From: Tissierellia bacterium
GTDB taxonomy: Bacteria > Bacillota > Clostridia > Tissierellales > Peptoniphilaceae
Assembly (NCBI GenBank): GCA_030540635.1
Contig: JAUNVW010000006.1
Span: 1-54,338, forward strand
DNA length: 54,338 nucleotides
Direction: 5' to 3'
Part shown: positions 1 to 9,286 of the stretch, one piece after another
Numbering within the stretch: the first letter of the stretch is position 1
Layout: each line of letters starts with the position of its first letter
Program-made: the position numbers and the translations under genes
Notes under the pieces: model-generated
What the model saw: only the letters and a program-made list of their open reading frames with translations
The model's database searches: none
Told to the model about the DNA's origin: nothing

Positions 1-8
1 TATATCTC

Positions 9-34
9 AAAAAAAGTCCCCACAGGGACTTTTT
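9..34 (-). terminator. Rho-independent terminator of the GDPD gene
   Basis: A perfect 10-bp stem (AAAAAGTCCC / GGGACTTTTT) with loop CACA sits 2 bases past the stop codon of the gene at 36-1856. Read on the minus strand it ends in a run of seven T. The symmetric A and T flanks mean it could also stop plus-strand transcripts. Confidence 0.85.
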
Positions 35-35
35 C

Positions 36-1856
36 TTATTTGCCAAATATTTTATCCATTATGCGTTCTTTATCTTTCTGGGCTTCCATTTCTTCCATGG
101 CATCTTTTACTTTAAGCACATGGTCGGTTATTATGCCGTCAATATCCGATCGAATAAAACGATGAATGGATTCTTCCTTATTTACTGTCCACACAATTGC
201 TTTTTTTCCCGCATTATGGATTTCTTTTATTTTTTCCGAGCTTGCTTCTCGCTCTTCCATGATGAGAAAGTCTCCATCCATTGTCGAGAGATCCCCGATG
301 GAGAAAAAGTATAAGAAACCGGTTTGAACTTCCGAATGTTTTTTTTCAATATATTGAATCAAAGGATAATCCAAGGATAACAAGACACATTGATCTAACA
401 TGTCTTTTTCTTTTATTACTTTTACTACATCTTCCACCATTTGTTCATCGGCTGTGGCGCCTTTTAATTCAACAAAAAGACCAATTTCATCCTTCCCTGC
501 ATCTAAGAATTCTTCTAGTGTTGGGACTTCAACCGATTCCCCCTGGGGATCAAAGGCATCTTGAATACGGAGTTCTTTAATTTCAGCTAAAGTCATTTCA
601 CTTGGTGATCTTGATTCTGATGCAACACGAGAAAAATTGGGATCGTGATTAATGATATAATGACCATCAAAGGTTCGTTGAACATCGAATTCACTCCAAT
701 TTGCACCTACTGCAATAGCAGCCTCCAGTCCTTTTATTGAATTTTCTGGTCCCAAATCTCCCCCACCTCGATGGGCAATGATCTCGATATTATTCTTCTT
801 ATAAAATATATCATCAAAATGAGAAGCGGCGTAAGCAGAAGAACCCATATTCATGATAAAAACAATTAAGATCGCCATCGGCAATGATTTCGGTATTTTA
901 TAAAAACTTTCAAGGGGTACATCCAATGATGCACTTTTAATTTCTCCTTGATGGATGGAGATCTCTTTGCCTTCTTTTCGATTATACTTATAAAATAAAT
1001 TTGTCAATCGTTCTATCGTAATGGGAACAGCCATTAATGTCCAAAAACCGATCCATTGCGCCATTGTAATAAATAATATAATCAGCCAGAACCTCGATAC
1101 AAAGGATTCATCCGGTAATAGGATTAATGGTACATTCCAAAGGGCATACAAGCCAAACAATACGCCAACGAATAATAAACTGAGAATAACGGTTTTTAAT
1201 ATAAAATCATAAATAAATGATATCCAATGATTTTTCATTAATCTTTTCGAAGCTTTCATTCCATCACCTACACTCGATCCTGTAATTAAAACAAAATGAA
1301 AGGTAAAGATATAAATGAGCGTTATAAAGAATAAAAATATCAATAGTAATATATAAAGAACTTTTAATAAGGAATGTTCAAAAATTACAGAAGTTATAAA
1401 GTTAGGGATTTGAAAATTCTGCATCGGTGATATCGTAACGCCTAAAGATACTAAAGGAATAATCAAAGCGACGTAGATTAATAACAATATACCAGATGGT
1501 TTTAGAAAATTCTTGATGGAATGAATCCCTAAGATCATCATTTTTCTTGTGTTTAGGGTTCTGTTATTTTTTGCACTCATAATAATAAATGCATTAATAT
1601 CTAATCCCACAAGGATGGATAAAAGTGCCAATGATAGGATCAACATTCCAAGACCTTGATAGCTAAATAGAAAGGATAGATAATCACCACTGGATAATGC
1701 ACTTCTTCCTGTTGATTCCATTAATTTTCCAATAAGCAAATAATACAATGGAAAGATTAGTAAAGCTACCAATCCTTTGGTAATGATTTGATACTTAAAA
1801 TAAATCCAACCCATTCCAATATATTTCATAATTTTTTCTTTCGTTTTTCTTTTCAT
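36..1856 (-). CDS. Membrane-anchored glycerophosphodiester phosphodiesterase
   Basis: Likely hydrolyses glycerophosphodiesters to glycerol-3-phosphate and an alcohol at the membrane. The 606-residue protein has two parts. Residues 1 to about 345 are a polytopic membrane region with roughly eight hydrophobic segments, of the type often fused to bacterial GDPDs. Residues about 357-595 form a GDPD TIM barrel, with AHRGG (His at 362) followed by PENS, then EFDVQRTFDG and NHDP, which carry the family's catalytic His pair and metal-binding Glu/Asp. The C-terminus has the expected WTVN and DGIITDH motifs. It stands alone, with its own terminator and an AAGGAAAC ribosome site just before the ATG. A TATAAT lies about 60 bases upstream, with a weak -35. 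The product could feed glycerol-3-phosphate metabolism, which is notable given the Ugp-like importer at 9-14 kb. Confidence 0.9.
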   Translation of the reverse strand: MKRKTKEKIMKYIGMGWIYFKYQIITKGLVALLIFPLYYLLIGKLMESTGRSALSSGDYLSFLFSYQGLGMLILSLALLSILVGLDINAFIIMSAKNNRTLNTRKMMILGIHSIKNFLKPSGILLLIYVALIIPLVSLGVTISPMQNFQIPNFITSVIFEHSLLKVLYILLLIFLFFITLIYIFTFHFVLITGSSVGDGMKASKRLMKNHWISFIYDFILKTVILSLLFVGVLFGLYALWNVPLILLPDESFVSRFWLIILFITMAQWIGFWTLMAVPITIERLTNLFYKYNRKEGKEISIHQGEIKSASLDVPLESFYKIPKSLPMAILIVFIMNMGSSAYAASHFDDIFYKKNNIEIIAHRGGGDLGPENSIKGLEAAIAVGANWSEFDVQRTFDGHYIINHDPNFSRVASESRSPSEMTLAEIKELRIQDAFDPQGESVEVPTLEEFLDAGKDEIGLFVELKGATADEQMVEDVVKVIKEKDMLDQCVLLSLDYPLIQYIEKKHSEVQTGFLYFFSIGDLSTMDGDFLIMEEREASSEKIKEIHNAGKKAIVWTVNKEESIHRFIRSDIDGIITDHVLKVKDAMEEMEAQKDKERIMDKIFGK

Positions 1857-2007
1857 AATAGTTTCCTTCCCATAATAAATTGTTTTCTAATCAAATGAGA
1901 AATTATAGTAAGTCAATAGTTTATTCAAAAAATGATTGAAAATTTCGGCATCATCATTTTTTTCTTATATTTTATTTAAAAAGTGTTTGCATTTAAATAC
2001 TAGCATG

Positions 2008-2430
2008 TTATTTTCTACTGATAAAGTAAAGTCCTAATAAACACAGCAATATACCTAGGATGTTTAACGTATTCATCCTTTCCTTGTAAAGTAAAATGCC
2101 GATCGGAATCAATGCAATTGTCACCAGCACCGTAGAAATAATTGCTGCATTTCCAATATTCCATCCAGTACGATAAACTAATAAAAATCCTAACTCTAAT
2201 AATATAATTGAGATTCCAAGACTTATGGATGCCCAATTAACATGTTGAAATTCTCCTTTAAAAGTAGTGGAGTGTTCCACGATAAAAAATCCAAACAAAC
2301 TTAAAATCAATGCTACAAAATAAGTTACCGTTAAAGAGAACATTGGATTGATCTTTTCAGAAATATTTTTTTGCGATATATGATACAGAATATTGGCACC
2401 TACTGTTAATAATAAAGCGATATAATACAA
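2008..2430 (-). CDS. Small EamA/DMT-type membrane protein (four TM)
   Basis: A 140-residue protein made of four hydrophobic helices, the size of half an EamA drug/metabolite transporter, so it probably works as a dimer like SMR proteins. The C-terminus (LGILLCLLGLYFISRK) is the typical EamA half-repeat ending, with a preceding YKER loop. The chosen start is a TTG; an upstream ATG near the AAGGAAGG ribosome site is out of frame. Substrate unknown. It has its own promoter (2464-2492) and no partner half next to it. Confidence 0.7.
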   Translation of the reverse strand: MYYIALLLTVGANILYHISQKNISEKINPMFSLTVTYFVALILSLFGFFIVEHSTTFKGEFQHVNWASISLGISIILLELGFLLVYRTGWNIGNAAIISTVLVTIALIPIGILLYKERMNTLNILGILLCLLGLYFISRK

Positions 2431-2463
2431 TTTAGCTTCATCCTTCCTTTGTTAATTTTTCTA

Positions 2464-2492
2464 ATTATATCACTTAGTTTAATATCTGTCTA
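2464..2492 (-). promoter_or_regulatory. Sigma-A promoter for the small EamA gene
   Basis: On the minus strand, TAGACA and TATAAT are separated by 17 bases, and the -10 lies about 35 bases before the TTG start at 2430. Confidence 0.6.
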
Positions 2493-2960
2493 TTTTAATC
2501 CGCAAGTTTATGTGGTGATTCAATTTGAACTTTGACCTATACTCCTCTATTAATGGATATCTTTAACTCTTTGTTGATCCTTATTATTCTTTTACTATAG
2601 TTGAAACAGTATTGAAGTTCTCCCTTGGGAAAACTAAACCGCATAATGGTTGATAATTTCTATAAGTGGATTACTTGTAGATTCGTCGGCTTTTTTATTT
2701 TAAATCAAGTGGAGAATATCTGTATTACAGGGAGACAATGACGATCTATTCAACAGAAGTGGAAAATGTGTCCCTTTGCCAATGGTATCTATCATGGATC
2801 ATCACCAATTCCAAAAGGTAGTAATAATGGAGTATTCAATTATGGGAAATAATCCAATGGTTGGTTCAATTGTCGTCCCAATAGCAATTATCCAGATTTT
2901 ACAATAAAAATAAGAAATCACCGCCCATGGACCATGGTTCCTTTTCTTTCGCTCCTTGTT
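2493..2960. other. Gene-poor stretch, no convincing gene
   Basis: About 470 bases hold only short reading frames, for example 2738-2824 and 2827-2907 on the plus strand. The second encodes a hydrophobic 26-residue peptide containing PMVGSIVVPIAIIQ, which could be the tail of a lost membrane protein but has no ribosome site. CCATGG repeats closely around 2921-2935. A TATAAT at 2965-2970 may serve the next gene. No RNA element was recognised. Confidence 0.4.
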
Positions 2961-3014
2961 GCTTTATAATAATGGTATAAATAATTAGAAAACAATAAAG
3001 AAAGGTGCTTTGAT

Positions 3015-4520
3015 TTGATTACTCGAATACGTACGAAGTTTTTACTGGCATATGATGAGAATAAAAATGACCATTATATTATTCCCGAGGGTGAAATTGC
3101 CTACAAAGATGATGAAATCATCTATATTGGAGAGCAGTATACAGGCCCAATTGATCGTGAACTGGATGCTTCAAAAAGCTTAGTATCTCCAGGATTCATT
3201 GATCTCGATGCTTTAGGGGATATTGATCACACATTATTATTCTTTGAACATCCAAAAGAAAAAACCTATGATCTCGAATGGTCCTATGATTATTTTACAT
3301 CGGAAAGAAAAGAAGAAATGTCCTTGGCAGATGAGTCTTTTAAATCCCTCTATGCCTATGTCCAATTAATCCGAAATGGTATCACGACTGCAATGCCAAT
3401 AACTTCGGTTATCTATAAAAAAGCGGGCGAAACTTATGAAGAAATCGAGGCTGCCGCCAAACATGCTGGAGAGTTAGGTCTTCGTGTCTATTTAGGCCCT
3501 AGCTTTTTAGCGAAAAAACACGTCTTAAATCCGGAAGGTGATGAGCGAAAGATCTATGATCTACCCGATGAAGAAGTAAAAGAAGGCATAAAAAATGCAC
3601 GAAAATTTATTGAGCATTATCACAATGCCTATAACGGCTTAATTCAAGCTTGTGTAGTACCAGAACGAATCGAATTACAGACAGAAGATCTATTAATAAA
3701 ATCCAAAGCACTCGCAAAGGAATACAAACTTATGTACAGGCTCCATGCTGCCCAAGGAGCATTCGATTACCAAATGATCCAAAATAAATATGGTATGTCA
3801 CCGATACAATATTTAGATACTATCGGTTTATTAGATGATCAAACTCTTATTCCCCACTGTACCTACACCTCGGGAACAAAATATGTCAACGAGAAGTCCA
3901 ATAAAGATCAAGAGATTCTAAAAAAGAATCAAACCAGTATCATCCATTGTCCCCTAGTTTACGCAAGGTCAGGGGAAGCATTGGATTCCTTTGGTCGCTT
4001 CTATCGCGAAGGCGTGTCTATTACCATGGGAACCGATACTTTCCCATGTGACCCATTCATCGTTATGCGTACAGGGCAATTAGCCGCGAAATTACTCGAT
4101 AATAATCGACCGGAAAATAATCTCGAAAATTTCTACCACGCTTTTACGATTGGCGGTGCCGATGCTTTAGGTCGAAAAGATCTTGGCCGTTTAGCTGTCG
4201 GTGCAAAAGCCGATATGATTTTCATTAATATCGATGATTTCGACTTAGGTGTTATCGATGATCCTATCCAAAGCCTTTGTTTAGCAGGTCATGGCGAAAT
4301 GATCACTACTTCTATTATCAATGGTAAAGTCGTCATGAACAATCGAGAAATACCTGGAATTAATCTCCAAGATTTAGAAATCCAAGCACAAAAATATTAC
4401 GAAAAAATGAAACATAGCTATTGGAAACGAAGTCCAGCACGAAAGGATAAAACAGAAAAGGAATTGTTCCACCAAAGCTACCCTATAAAAAATCCCTATA
4501 AATCGTCCAATAACGAATGA
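3015..4520 (+). CDS. Chlorohydrolase-type amidohydrolase
   Basis: A 501-residue member of the amidohydrolase superfamily (TrzA/AtzA/SsnA/guanine-deaminase branch), probably a cytosolic deaminase or hydrolase of a ring compound. The composite N-terminal beta domain (1-55) leads into SPGFIDLDALGDIDH (58-72), where the HxH metal motif normally sits. The later ligands are present: His244 (YRLHAAQ), His281 (IPHCTY) and Asp341 (MGTDTFPCDP). The C-terminus has the usual LGRLAVGAKADMIFI. The start is a TTG placed 7 bases after AAAGGTG. It is monocistronic and closed by a bidirectional hairpin. Substrate cannot be named; the altered HxH motif makes function uncertain. Confidence 0.85.
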   Translation: MITRIRTKFLLAYDENKNDHYIIPEGEIAYKDDEIIYIGEQYTGPIDRELDASKSLVSPGFIDLDALGDIDHTLLFFEHPKEKTYDLEWSYDYFTSERKEEMSLADESFKSLYAYVQLIRNGITTAMPITSVIYKKAGETYEEIEAAAKHAGELGLRVYLGPSFLAKKHVLNPEGDERKIYDLPDEEVKEGIKNARKFIEHYHNAYNGLIQACVVPERIELQTEDLLIKSKALAKEYKLMYRLHAAQGAFDYQMIQNKYGMSPIQYLDTIGLLDDQTLIPHCTYTSGTKYVNEKSNKDQEILKKNQTSIIHCPLVYARSGEALDSFGRFYREGVSITMGTDTFPCDPFIVMRTGQLAAKLLDNNRPENNLENFYHAFTIGGADALGRKDLGRLAVGAKADMIFINIDDFDLGVIDDPIQSLCLAGHGEMITTSIINGKVVMNNREIPGINLQDLEIQAQKYYEKMKHSYWKRSPARKDKTEKELFHQSYPIKNPYKSSNNE

Positions 4521-4532
4521 TGGATTAAAAAT

Positions 4533-4560
4533 CCCCGTGGCCATTGATGACCACGGGTTT
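4533..4560. terminator. Bidirectional terminator
   Basis: CCCGTGG and CCACGGG (4534-4540 / 4551-4557) form a stem with a 10-base loop between the converging amidohydrolase and pcp genes. The minus-strand side ends in ATTTTT, the plus-strand side in a short TTT. Confidence 0.8.
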
Positions 4561-4596
4561 AAAGTATCTCGATCATTTATATTTCATATTTCACAT

Positions 4597-5211
4597 TTAT
4601 TCGATATTATTACCAATGACATCAATGGCGATCTCAATTCCATGTATCATATCTTCCTTTTTCATATAAGCTCTATCCTCGGCCTTTTCCTTGATTTGCT
4701 CAACGCTATAAGGTAGGTGGATAAAACCCGCTTTTGTTTTCATTTTATTCTTTTGAATATAATAAAGCGTGTTGTAGAGAACTTCATTACAAACAAATGT
4801 GCCCGCCGTGTAGGATATTTTAGAGGGAATATCTTGTTGATTTAACTCTTCAACAATAGCTTTCCCTGGTATATTACTAAAATAAGCATTTTCACCATCA
4901 TGACAAATTTTTTCTCCTAAAGGTTGATTGCCTTCATTATCTGGAATTCGAGCATCCATCCAATTAATACCGACGAATTCTACCGTAATCCCTGATCGTC
5001 CTCCAGCTTGACCTAAGGAAAGCACAATGTCGGGATCAATTTCTTTCATTTTTTCAACAATTATCGTTGATGCTTTGTGAAAGACCGTTGGAATTTCTAA
5101 TTTTAAAATGTCATGGCCATTAATTTTATTTGCTACACCTTTCATCGTTTCCAGTGCAGGATTAATCTTTTCTCCACCAAAGGGTTCAAAAGCACTCAAT
5201 AGAATTTTCAT
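4597..5211 (-). CDS. pcp: Pyroglutamyl-peptidase I
   Basis: Cytosolic cysteine peptidase that removes N-terminal pyroglutamate. The start MKILLSAFEPFGGEKINPA is the family N-terminus. The frame opens 12 codons further upstream, but the internal ATG at 5211 matches family length (204 residues) and overlaps the upstream stop (TAAAATG). The catalytic triad is visible: Glu in GITVEFVGINW, Cys in TAGTFVCNEVLY and His in KAGFIHLPY. The DARIPDN motif is also present. It sits directly behind the small membrane gene at 5213-5422, so the two are probably cotranscribed. AAAGGAG lies 13 bases upstream, a rather long spacer. Confidence 0.95.
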   Translation of the reverse strand: MKILLSAFEPFGGEKINPALETMKGVANKINGHDILKLEIPTVFHKASTIIVEKMKEIDPDIVLSLGQAGGRSGITVEFVGINWMDARIPDNEGNQPLGEKICHDGENAYFSNIPGKAIVEELNQQDIPSKISYTAGTFVCNEVLYNTLYYIQKNKMKTKAGFIHLPYSVEQIKEKAEDRAYMKKEDMIHGIEIAIDVIGNNIE

Positions 5212-5212
5212 T

Positions 5213-5422
5213 TTAATTCTTAGACTCCTTTTCTGAGATACTTTCATATTTACAATAGACGATACTATTAAAGATGAAGTATAAGAGTAATGTCACAAAA
5301 CTTGCATCCACCATCGCCTCTTGTAAAGGTAAATGCTTTACAAAATATTTCCAAAAAACGAAGGCACAAAACCACAACAAGGGTAGTACAATCTCATATT
5401 TTAAAATCTGTTGTTTATTCAT
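5213..5422 (-). CDS. Hypothetical small membrane protein
   Basis: A 69-residue protein with two hydrophobic segments (about 10-25 and 38-55) and a charged tail ending KESKN. The ATG at 5422 (MNKQQILKYE) is chosen because AAAGGA lies 7 bases before it; the frame extends 10 codons further. Not recognised. Its stop overlaps the start region of pcp, so translational coupling is likely. Confidence 0.6.
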   Translation of the reverse strand: MNKQQILKYEIVLPLLWFCAFVFWKYFVKHLPLQEAMVDASFVTLLLYFIFNSIVYCKYESISEKESKN

Positions 5423-5544
5423 AAATTTTTCCTTTCTATTGTTCATATACATACCTTTTGTTTTCGCTTCTTATTTATGTATAAACCTGCGTATCGACCA
5501 CATTTCTTTAAATTAAAGATGTTTTATTCGCCATCGAATATTTG

Positions 5545-5935
5545 ACTTTCCTTTAAATTAGTTTTTCACATGCATCTTCATCGGGACCTTCTCAACACAT
5601 CATAGTTTCTGTAATAATAATAGTAATCTAATCCTTCATATCTTTTTTCCACATTTCTATATATTCACCATATCCAGCCATAGGCTCCAAAAAAACTTAT
5701 TTATCGTCCAGTAAATAAATCCCATCAATCGTCGGCATAAAGGTGGTATCATCGACTTATCGCTTCCACAAGCTGGCGAATAGAATACGAGTAGATCCGC
5801 CTTTGCAAATTCTCCACCATCAATATCCTCGATATAGATGTCGACATCCTATCTCTTTCTTCATGGCTTAAATTAAGGTTTCTATCATCTCTTCGGTATG
5901 ATCAGTATTACTCATGTAAATCAATTAATTTTCAA
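5545..5935 (-). pseudogene. Broken flavodoxin
   Basis: Reading the minus strand across several frames reconstructs a flavodoxin-like protein. LIYMSNTDHTEEMIETLI resembles the FMN phosphate loop (family form SGTGNTE). It is followed by an in-frame TAA, then DIYIEDIDGGEFAKADLLVF, SPACGS, MPTIDGIYLLD, GYGEYIEMWKKDMKD and a C-terminal GPDEDACEKL. Stops and frameshifts interrupt it at least four times, so it cannot give a working electron carrier. The order of pieces and the GxYGEY segment match single-domain flavodoxins. It belongs to the same decayed stretch as the ABC and AraC pseudogenes. Boundaries are approximate. Confidence 0.7.
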
Positions 5936-6066
5936 ATATTTCTTCCCTTGTTATTAACTAATAGTCAATATCAATATTATAATAACACAAAAGTAGTGTT
6001 TATACATTGTTTTCTAAAAAAAGCGCTAAAATCTGCAAATTTTAAAACCAAATTCAAAGATATTGA

Positions 6067-7560
6067 CTAATTCCTCTGACTTTCTAATAGTCGATAAAAT
6101 ATTCCTTTCTCTTTCAGTAGTTCTTCCTCGTTCCCTTCTTCGACGATCTCCCATCTTCTAAGACGATCATCTTATCGACATTCTTAATCGTACGAAGTCG
6201 ATGGGCAATCACGACGATTGTTTTATCTTTGATTAAATAAGAAAGCGCTTTTTTAATTTTAGTCTTACAGTCGACATCACCAAAGGCCGTTGATTCATCT
6301 AAAAAATAATTGGTGCATCTTTTAATAACTCTTTAGTGATAGAGATCTGTTGACGTTCTCCTGAAAGCAATGAACCTCTCTCTCCAACGAAAGTATGATA
6401 ACCATAGGGAAGTTCTTCGTTGACTTTCCTGAATCATTATCACCGATTAACGCATAGCCTTTACCCTTTCAAATTAAAAGTTCATCTGTTCAACGACTTT
6501 CTTATCTCGATTGGGACATGTGAAATCAATATTTTTTAATACAATACCCTTTCGCGATATTTCTGGTCGTTCATCTTTTTTAATTTTTCGAACTTAATAA
6601 ATCCATTATTTTTTGTACGGAAACTTGAAACATTTGTTGTGCTTCATTGACCGCCGTAACTTTCATAAACGAAGCTTGAAAAAGGATAGATATAATAATG
6701 TAAAAATTCCCTTCACAAAAAATTCCTTAAAATTATCTGCATTTCTCATAAAAATTATAGTAACGGCCATAATAAAATCACTGGTGACATGAGGGAAATT
6801 GTATTTAAAATCATCGGTCGTTTAAATTGTAAAACTAATGCTTTTGCGAGATGATCATAGTTCATGATGGCATGATAAAACTTCTAAAAATTTTCTACAC
6901 TTTGATTAAATACTTTGACAAGCGAAATCCCACGGATATGCTCAACACCACTGGTATTCAAAACTTCTCCAGACTCCCCATATACATCCATCTTTTAACC
7001 CATAGATGGAGTTAACATAATTCCACCTAGAAATATAATTGAGAAAATAATTCCGATGAGACAGAGAAACTCTAATCGAATATCAACGGTAACGATTAGA
7101 GCGTTAAAAGCAAAGAAATGATAAATGCGGAAGTACGATCAGGAAAAATATGCGTGAGAGAAGAGAGGGTTTTTGATGCATCATCGTCAATAATCCGACA
7201 TGAGCGCTCCTTATCCTCATTTTGGAAAAAACAAGACCAAAAGATCGAGTAACGAAATGTTCTACTTCTTCTTTTCTTATCTTTGTTTCAACTCGAAAAG
7301 CCAAATAATGAGGAGAATGTAATGCGCCAAAATCAGATATTTATCCAATGACTTGTGTTATAACAATTAAAATCGAAAAATATAATACTTGGTCAAAGGC
7401 GAAGTACAAATTATAGCCAATCAAAGCGGCGATTAGTTGGTAAACAATATAAAATGGAATCACTTGCATGACTACAGACAGTGCTGATGCGAATATTATC
7501 ATATAATATAAATACTATTTTCAGGTGCAAACTTATTCACTACTGTCTTTATATTTATTT
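6067..7560 (-). pseudogene. Broken ABC exporter-type ATP-binding/permease protein
   Basis: A degenerate half-transporter with fused membrane and ATPase domains. Recognisable N-terminal TM pieces include SALSVVMQVIPFYIVYQLIA and YFSILIVITQVIG. GISLVKVFNQSVENF is a typical linker of this family. In the ATPase domain a broken Walker A reads [12 protein letters not shown], and [18 protein letters not shown] is a signature-like segment. DKTIVVIAHRLRTIKNVDKM is the switch-His region. The end reads into frame as EEGNEEELLKEKGIFYRLLE only after a 1-base correction. Many stops and frameshifts show it is dead. Domain order and the divergent AraC regulator suggest a former siderophore- or peptide-type transporter. 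Confidence 0.85.
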
Positions 7561-7698
7561 TATCTTTGTGTTTTTAATAAATAACGCCTTCTTTAATTGA
7601 CTGTTGCTGTCATCGTATAATACAATATTTATAGAATCAATTATTTATTCATAATATAGCTTTTCATGATATTTAGCTTTTTTTTAAGTGAGGTTCTT

Positions 7699-8652
7699 AT
7701 GAAATATATCCATGAAGTATTTTTAAGATCTTGTGGTTTTAAGAAAATAGATCATTGTGATCGCTACCCCAGTATTGGCATCACATTTCAAAATGTAAAT
7801 GAAGATATGAACCAAATCTATTGGTTCTATGAAATGGAGCATTTTATTATTAATATCCACGACTTTTACATAAAAAAAGATACCTTCTATCACTTTCCTA
7901 AAAATATTTGTTCGGGTTCGCATATGAATATTAGTCTTATAAAGACAGCTTCCATGGAAGTCTTCAACCCCTATTTCTATGTAACAAAAAAACACCGTAT
8001 TCGTAACCTATGAACGAGAAGAGGATATGAAGTGTTTGATACATGGCGGTACTCCCTTTTTCTCCATAGGAATTGAATATAAAGATAAATATCTTGACGA
8101 AATTTTCTCTAAAAAAATGAACCTAGACCCAAAGGATACTAAAAATGCGATTATCGCTTTAAATGGTACGTCCTCCTTTGCTTCTTTGGAACGTATCGCC
8201 GATGAAATACTTTCTTATCGTCCATCAACACCTGCCGGTCAATTTTTTTATGAATTAAAAGTACAGGAAGTATTGAGTTTTGCTTTGGAACAATATTTTA
8301 AAAGAAAAGAAATAAACATCAATAAAGACGATGACCTAGCCTTGGAAACTGTTACAAAATACATCGATGATCATTATATGGCTCAACTAGAACTGGAAAA
8401 ATTAGCTAAAATTGCAATAATGAGCAAGAGTAAATTAAAAGATGTATTTAAAAAAAATATGGCATGACCATTACAGAATATACTCAAAGAAAAAGAATCA
8501 GTATGGCGGAACATCTAATCCTATCCACCGACTTAACCATCGGCAATATCGCAAAATCCGTTGGCTATCAATCCCACAGCCGATTCTCTAAGTTGTTTAA
8601 ACGCTATAAAGGATTCTCCCCCATAGAATTTAAAAAAATGCTCGATAAATAA
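7699..8652 (+). pseudogene. AraC-family regulator split by two frameshifts
   Basis: Three consecutive frames (to 8013, from about 7993 to 8467, and 8464-8652) join into one AraC regulator of about 317 residues. The N-terminal ligand/sensor part begins MKYIHEVFLRSCGFKK, with AGTGAGGT as ribosome site. The first break is at the A7 run 7986-7992 (one A too many) and the second at the A8 run 8450-8457. The C-terminal pair of helix-turn-helices is intact: TKYIDDHYMAQLELEKLAKI and TIGNIAKSVGYQSHSRFSK, ending FKRYKGFSPIEFKK. It is divergent from the dead ABC gene it presumably controlled. The AraC gene itself is otherwise well preserved, so the frameshifts could be recent, phase-variable or sequencing errors. 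Confidence 0.8.
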
Positions 8653-8670
8653 ACTGTGCTCTTTGAACTA

Positions 8671-8717
8671 AAAAACGACCCCTTTGATCCTCTCTTATAA
8701 TCAAAGGACAGTTTTTT
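8671..8717 (+). terminator. Terminator after the AraC gene
   Basis: CCTTTGAT and ATCAAAGG (8681-8688 / 8700-8707) form the stem core, flanked by AAAAAC and GTTTTTT, 20 bases after the AraC stop codon. Confidence 0.75.
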
Positions 8718-8995
8718 CTTCCTCTGCATCTATCTTATATTCATAATGTCTACTTTATCATAATAACTAAGAACAATTGCTTCATCCACACTTCGTACGA
8801 TTCCACTATATGACGACAATCATTATCATATCATTTGTCGTTTTGTTACTACCATTAAATGCTTTAGCTTTCCTATGACTTTCGAATTTCCCTTTCACAT
8901 TACACGGAAAAATCCTTGTGATCTTTCCATTGAATTCACCCGATCAGTTTTTCAATTGTCACAAAAACAGCGTTCAAAAATCATCAATTCATTCG
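8718..8995. other. Intergenic stretch, nothing recognised
   Basis: About 280 bases between the AraC terminator and the hairpin at 8996. No reading frame with a ribosome site and no structured RNA were seen; it may be eroded coding sequence. Confidence 0.4.
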
Positions 8996-9024
8996 AAAAA
9001 GGACGATCCTACAATCGCCCTTTT
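8996..9024 (-). terminator. Terminator downstream of the left repeat
   Basis: An 11-bp stem (AAAAGGGCGAT / ATCGTCCTTTT read on the minus strand, one G-U pair) with a 6-base loop is followed by T and CG. It would end minus-strand transcription from the ugp operon, and was probably the original terminator of the gene whose 3' fragment lies at 9060-9266. Confidence 0.85.
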
Positions 9025-9058
9025 AAATCATTCAATCATATCGTCTATAGTTGAATTT

Positions 9059-9266
9059 ATTACATTGTCCCATTTAAAATAACGGGATATGTTTCAATGA
9101 CAAAATGATCTTTTAGTATATTTCTTGTTGGTTGAGATATTGAACGATCAATAAATACATCGTCAATCTTTGTTCTCTCAAAATCGCCGGAATAACAAAA
9201 AACTAGATATTGAGCACCGATATATTCAATTTTTCCATTTTTATTTGGTTCCAACGGCATGGTTTC
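9059..9266. repeat. Left copy of an exact 208-bp direct repeat
   Basis: Identical base for base to 15340-15547, in the same orientation. Outside the left edge, 9029-9058 still aligns with 15310-15339 without gaps (23 of 30 bases equal), after which the copies diverge. The repeat covers the last 66 codons of a small gene plus one base after its stop. Confidence 0.95.
9060..9266 (-). pseudogene. 3' fragment of a duplicated small gene
   Basis: Encodes only the C-terminal part (from about ETMPLEPNKNG to PVILNGTM) of the protein whose longer copy is at 15341-15704. It has no ribosome site or N-terminus here, so it should be silent. It lies just downstream of the ugpC stop codon and before the terminator at 8996-9024. 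Confidence 0.8.
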
Positions 9267-9286
9267 TTCGCTTACAATTATCCGTC

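Noticed and set aside
2738..2907. Two short plus-strand frames in the gene-poor region
   Set aside because: No ribosome sites and no recognisable family; not called as genes.
5274..5516. 80-codon plus-strand frame opposite the small membrane gene
   Set aside because: Antisense of 5213-5422; no ribosome site.
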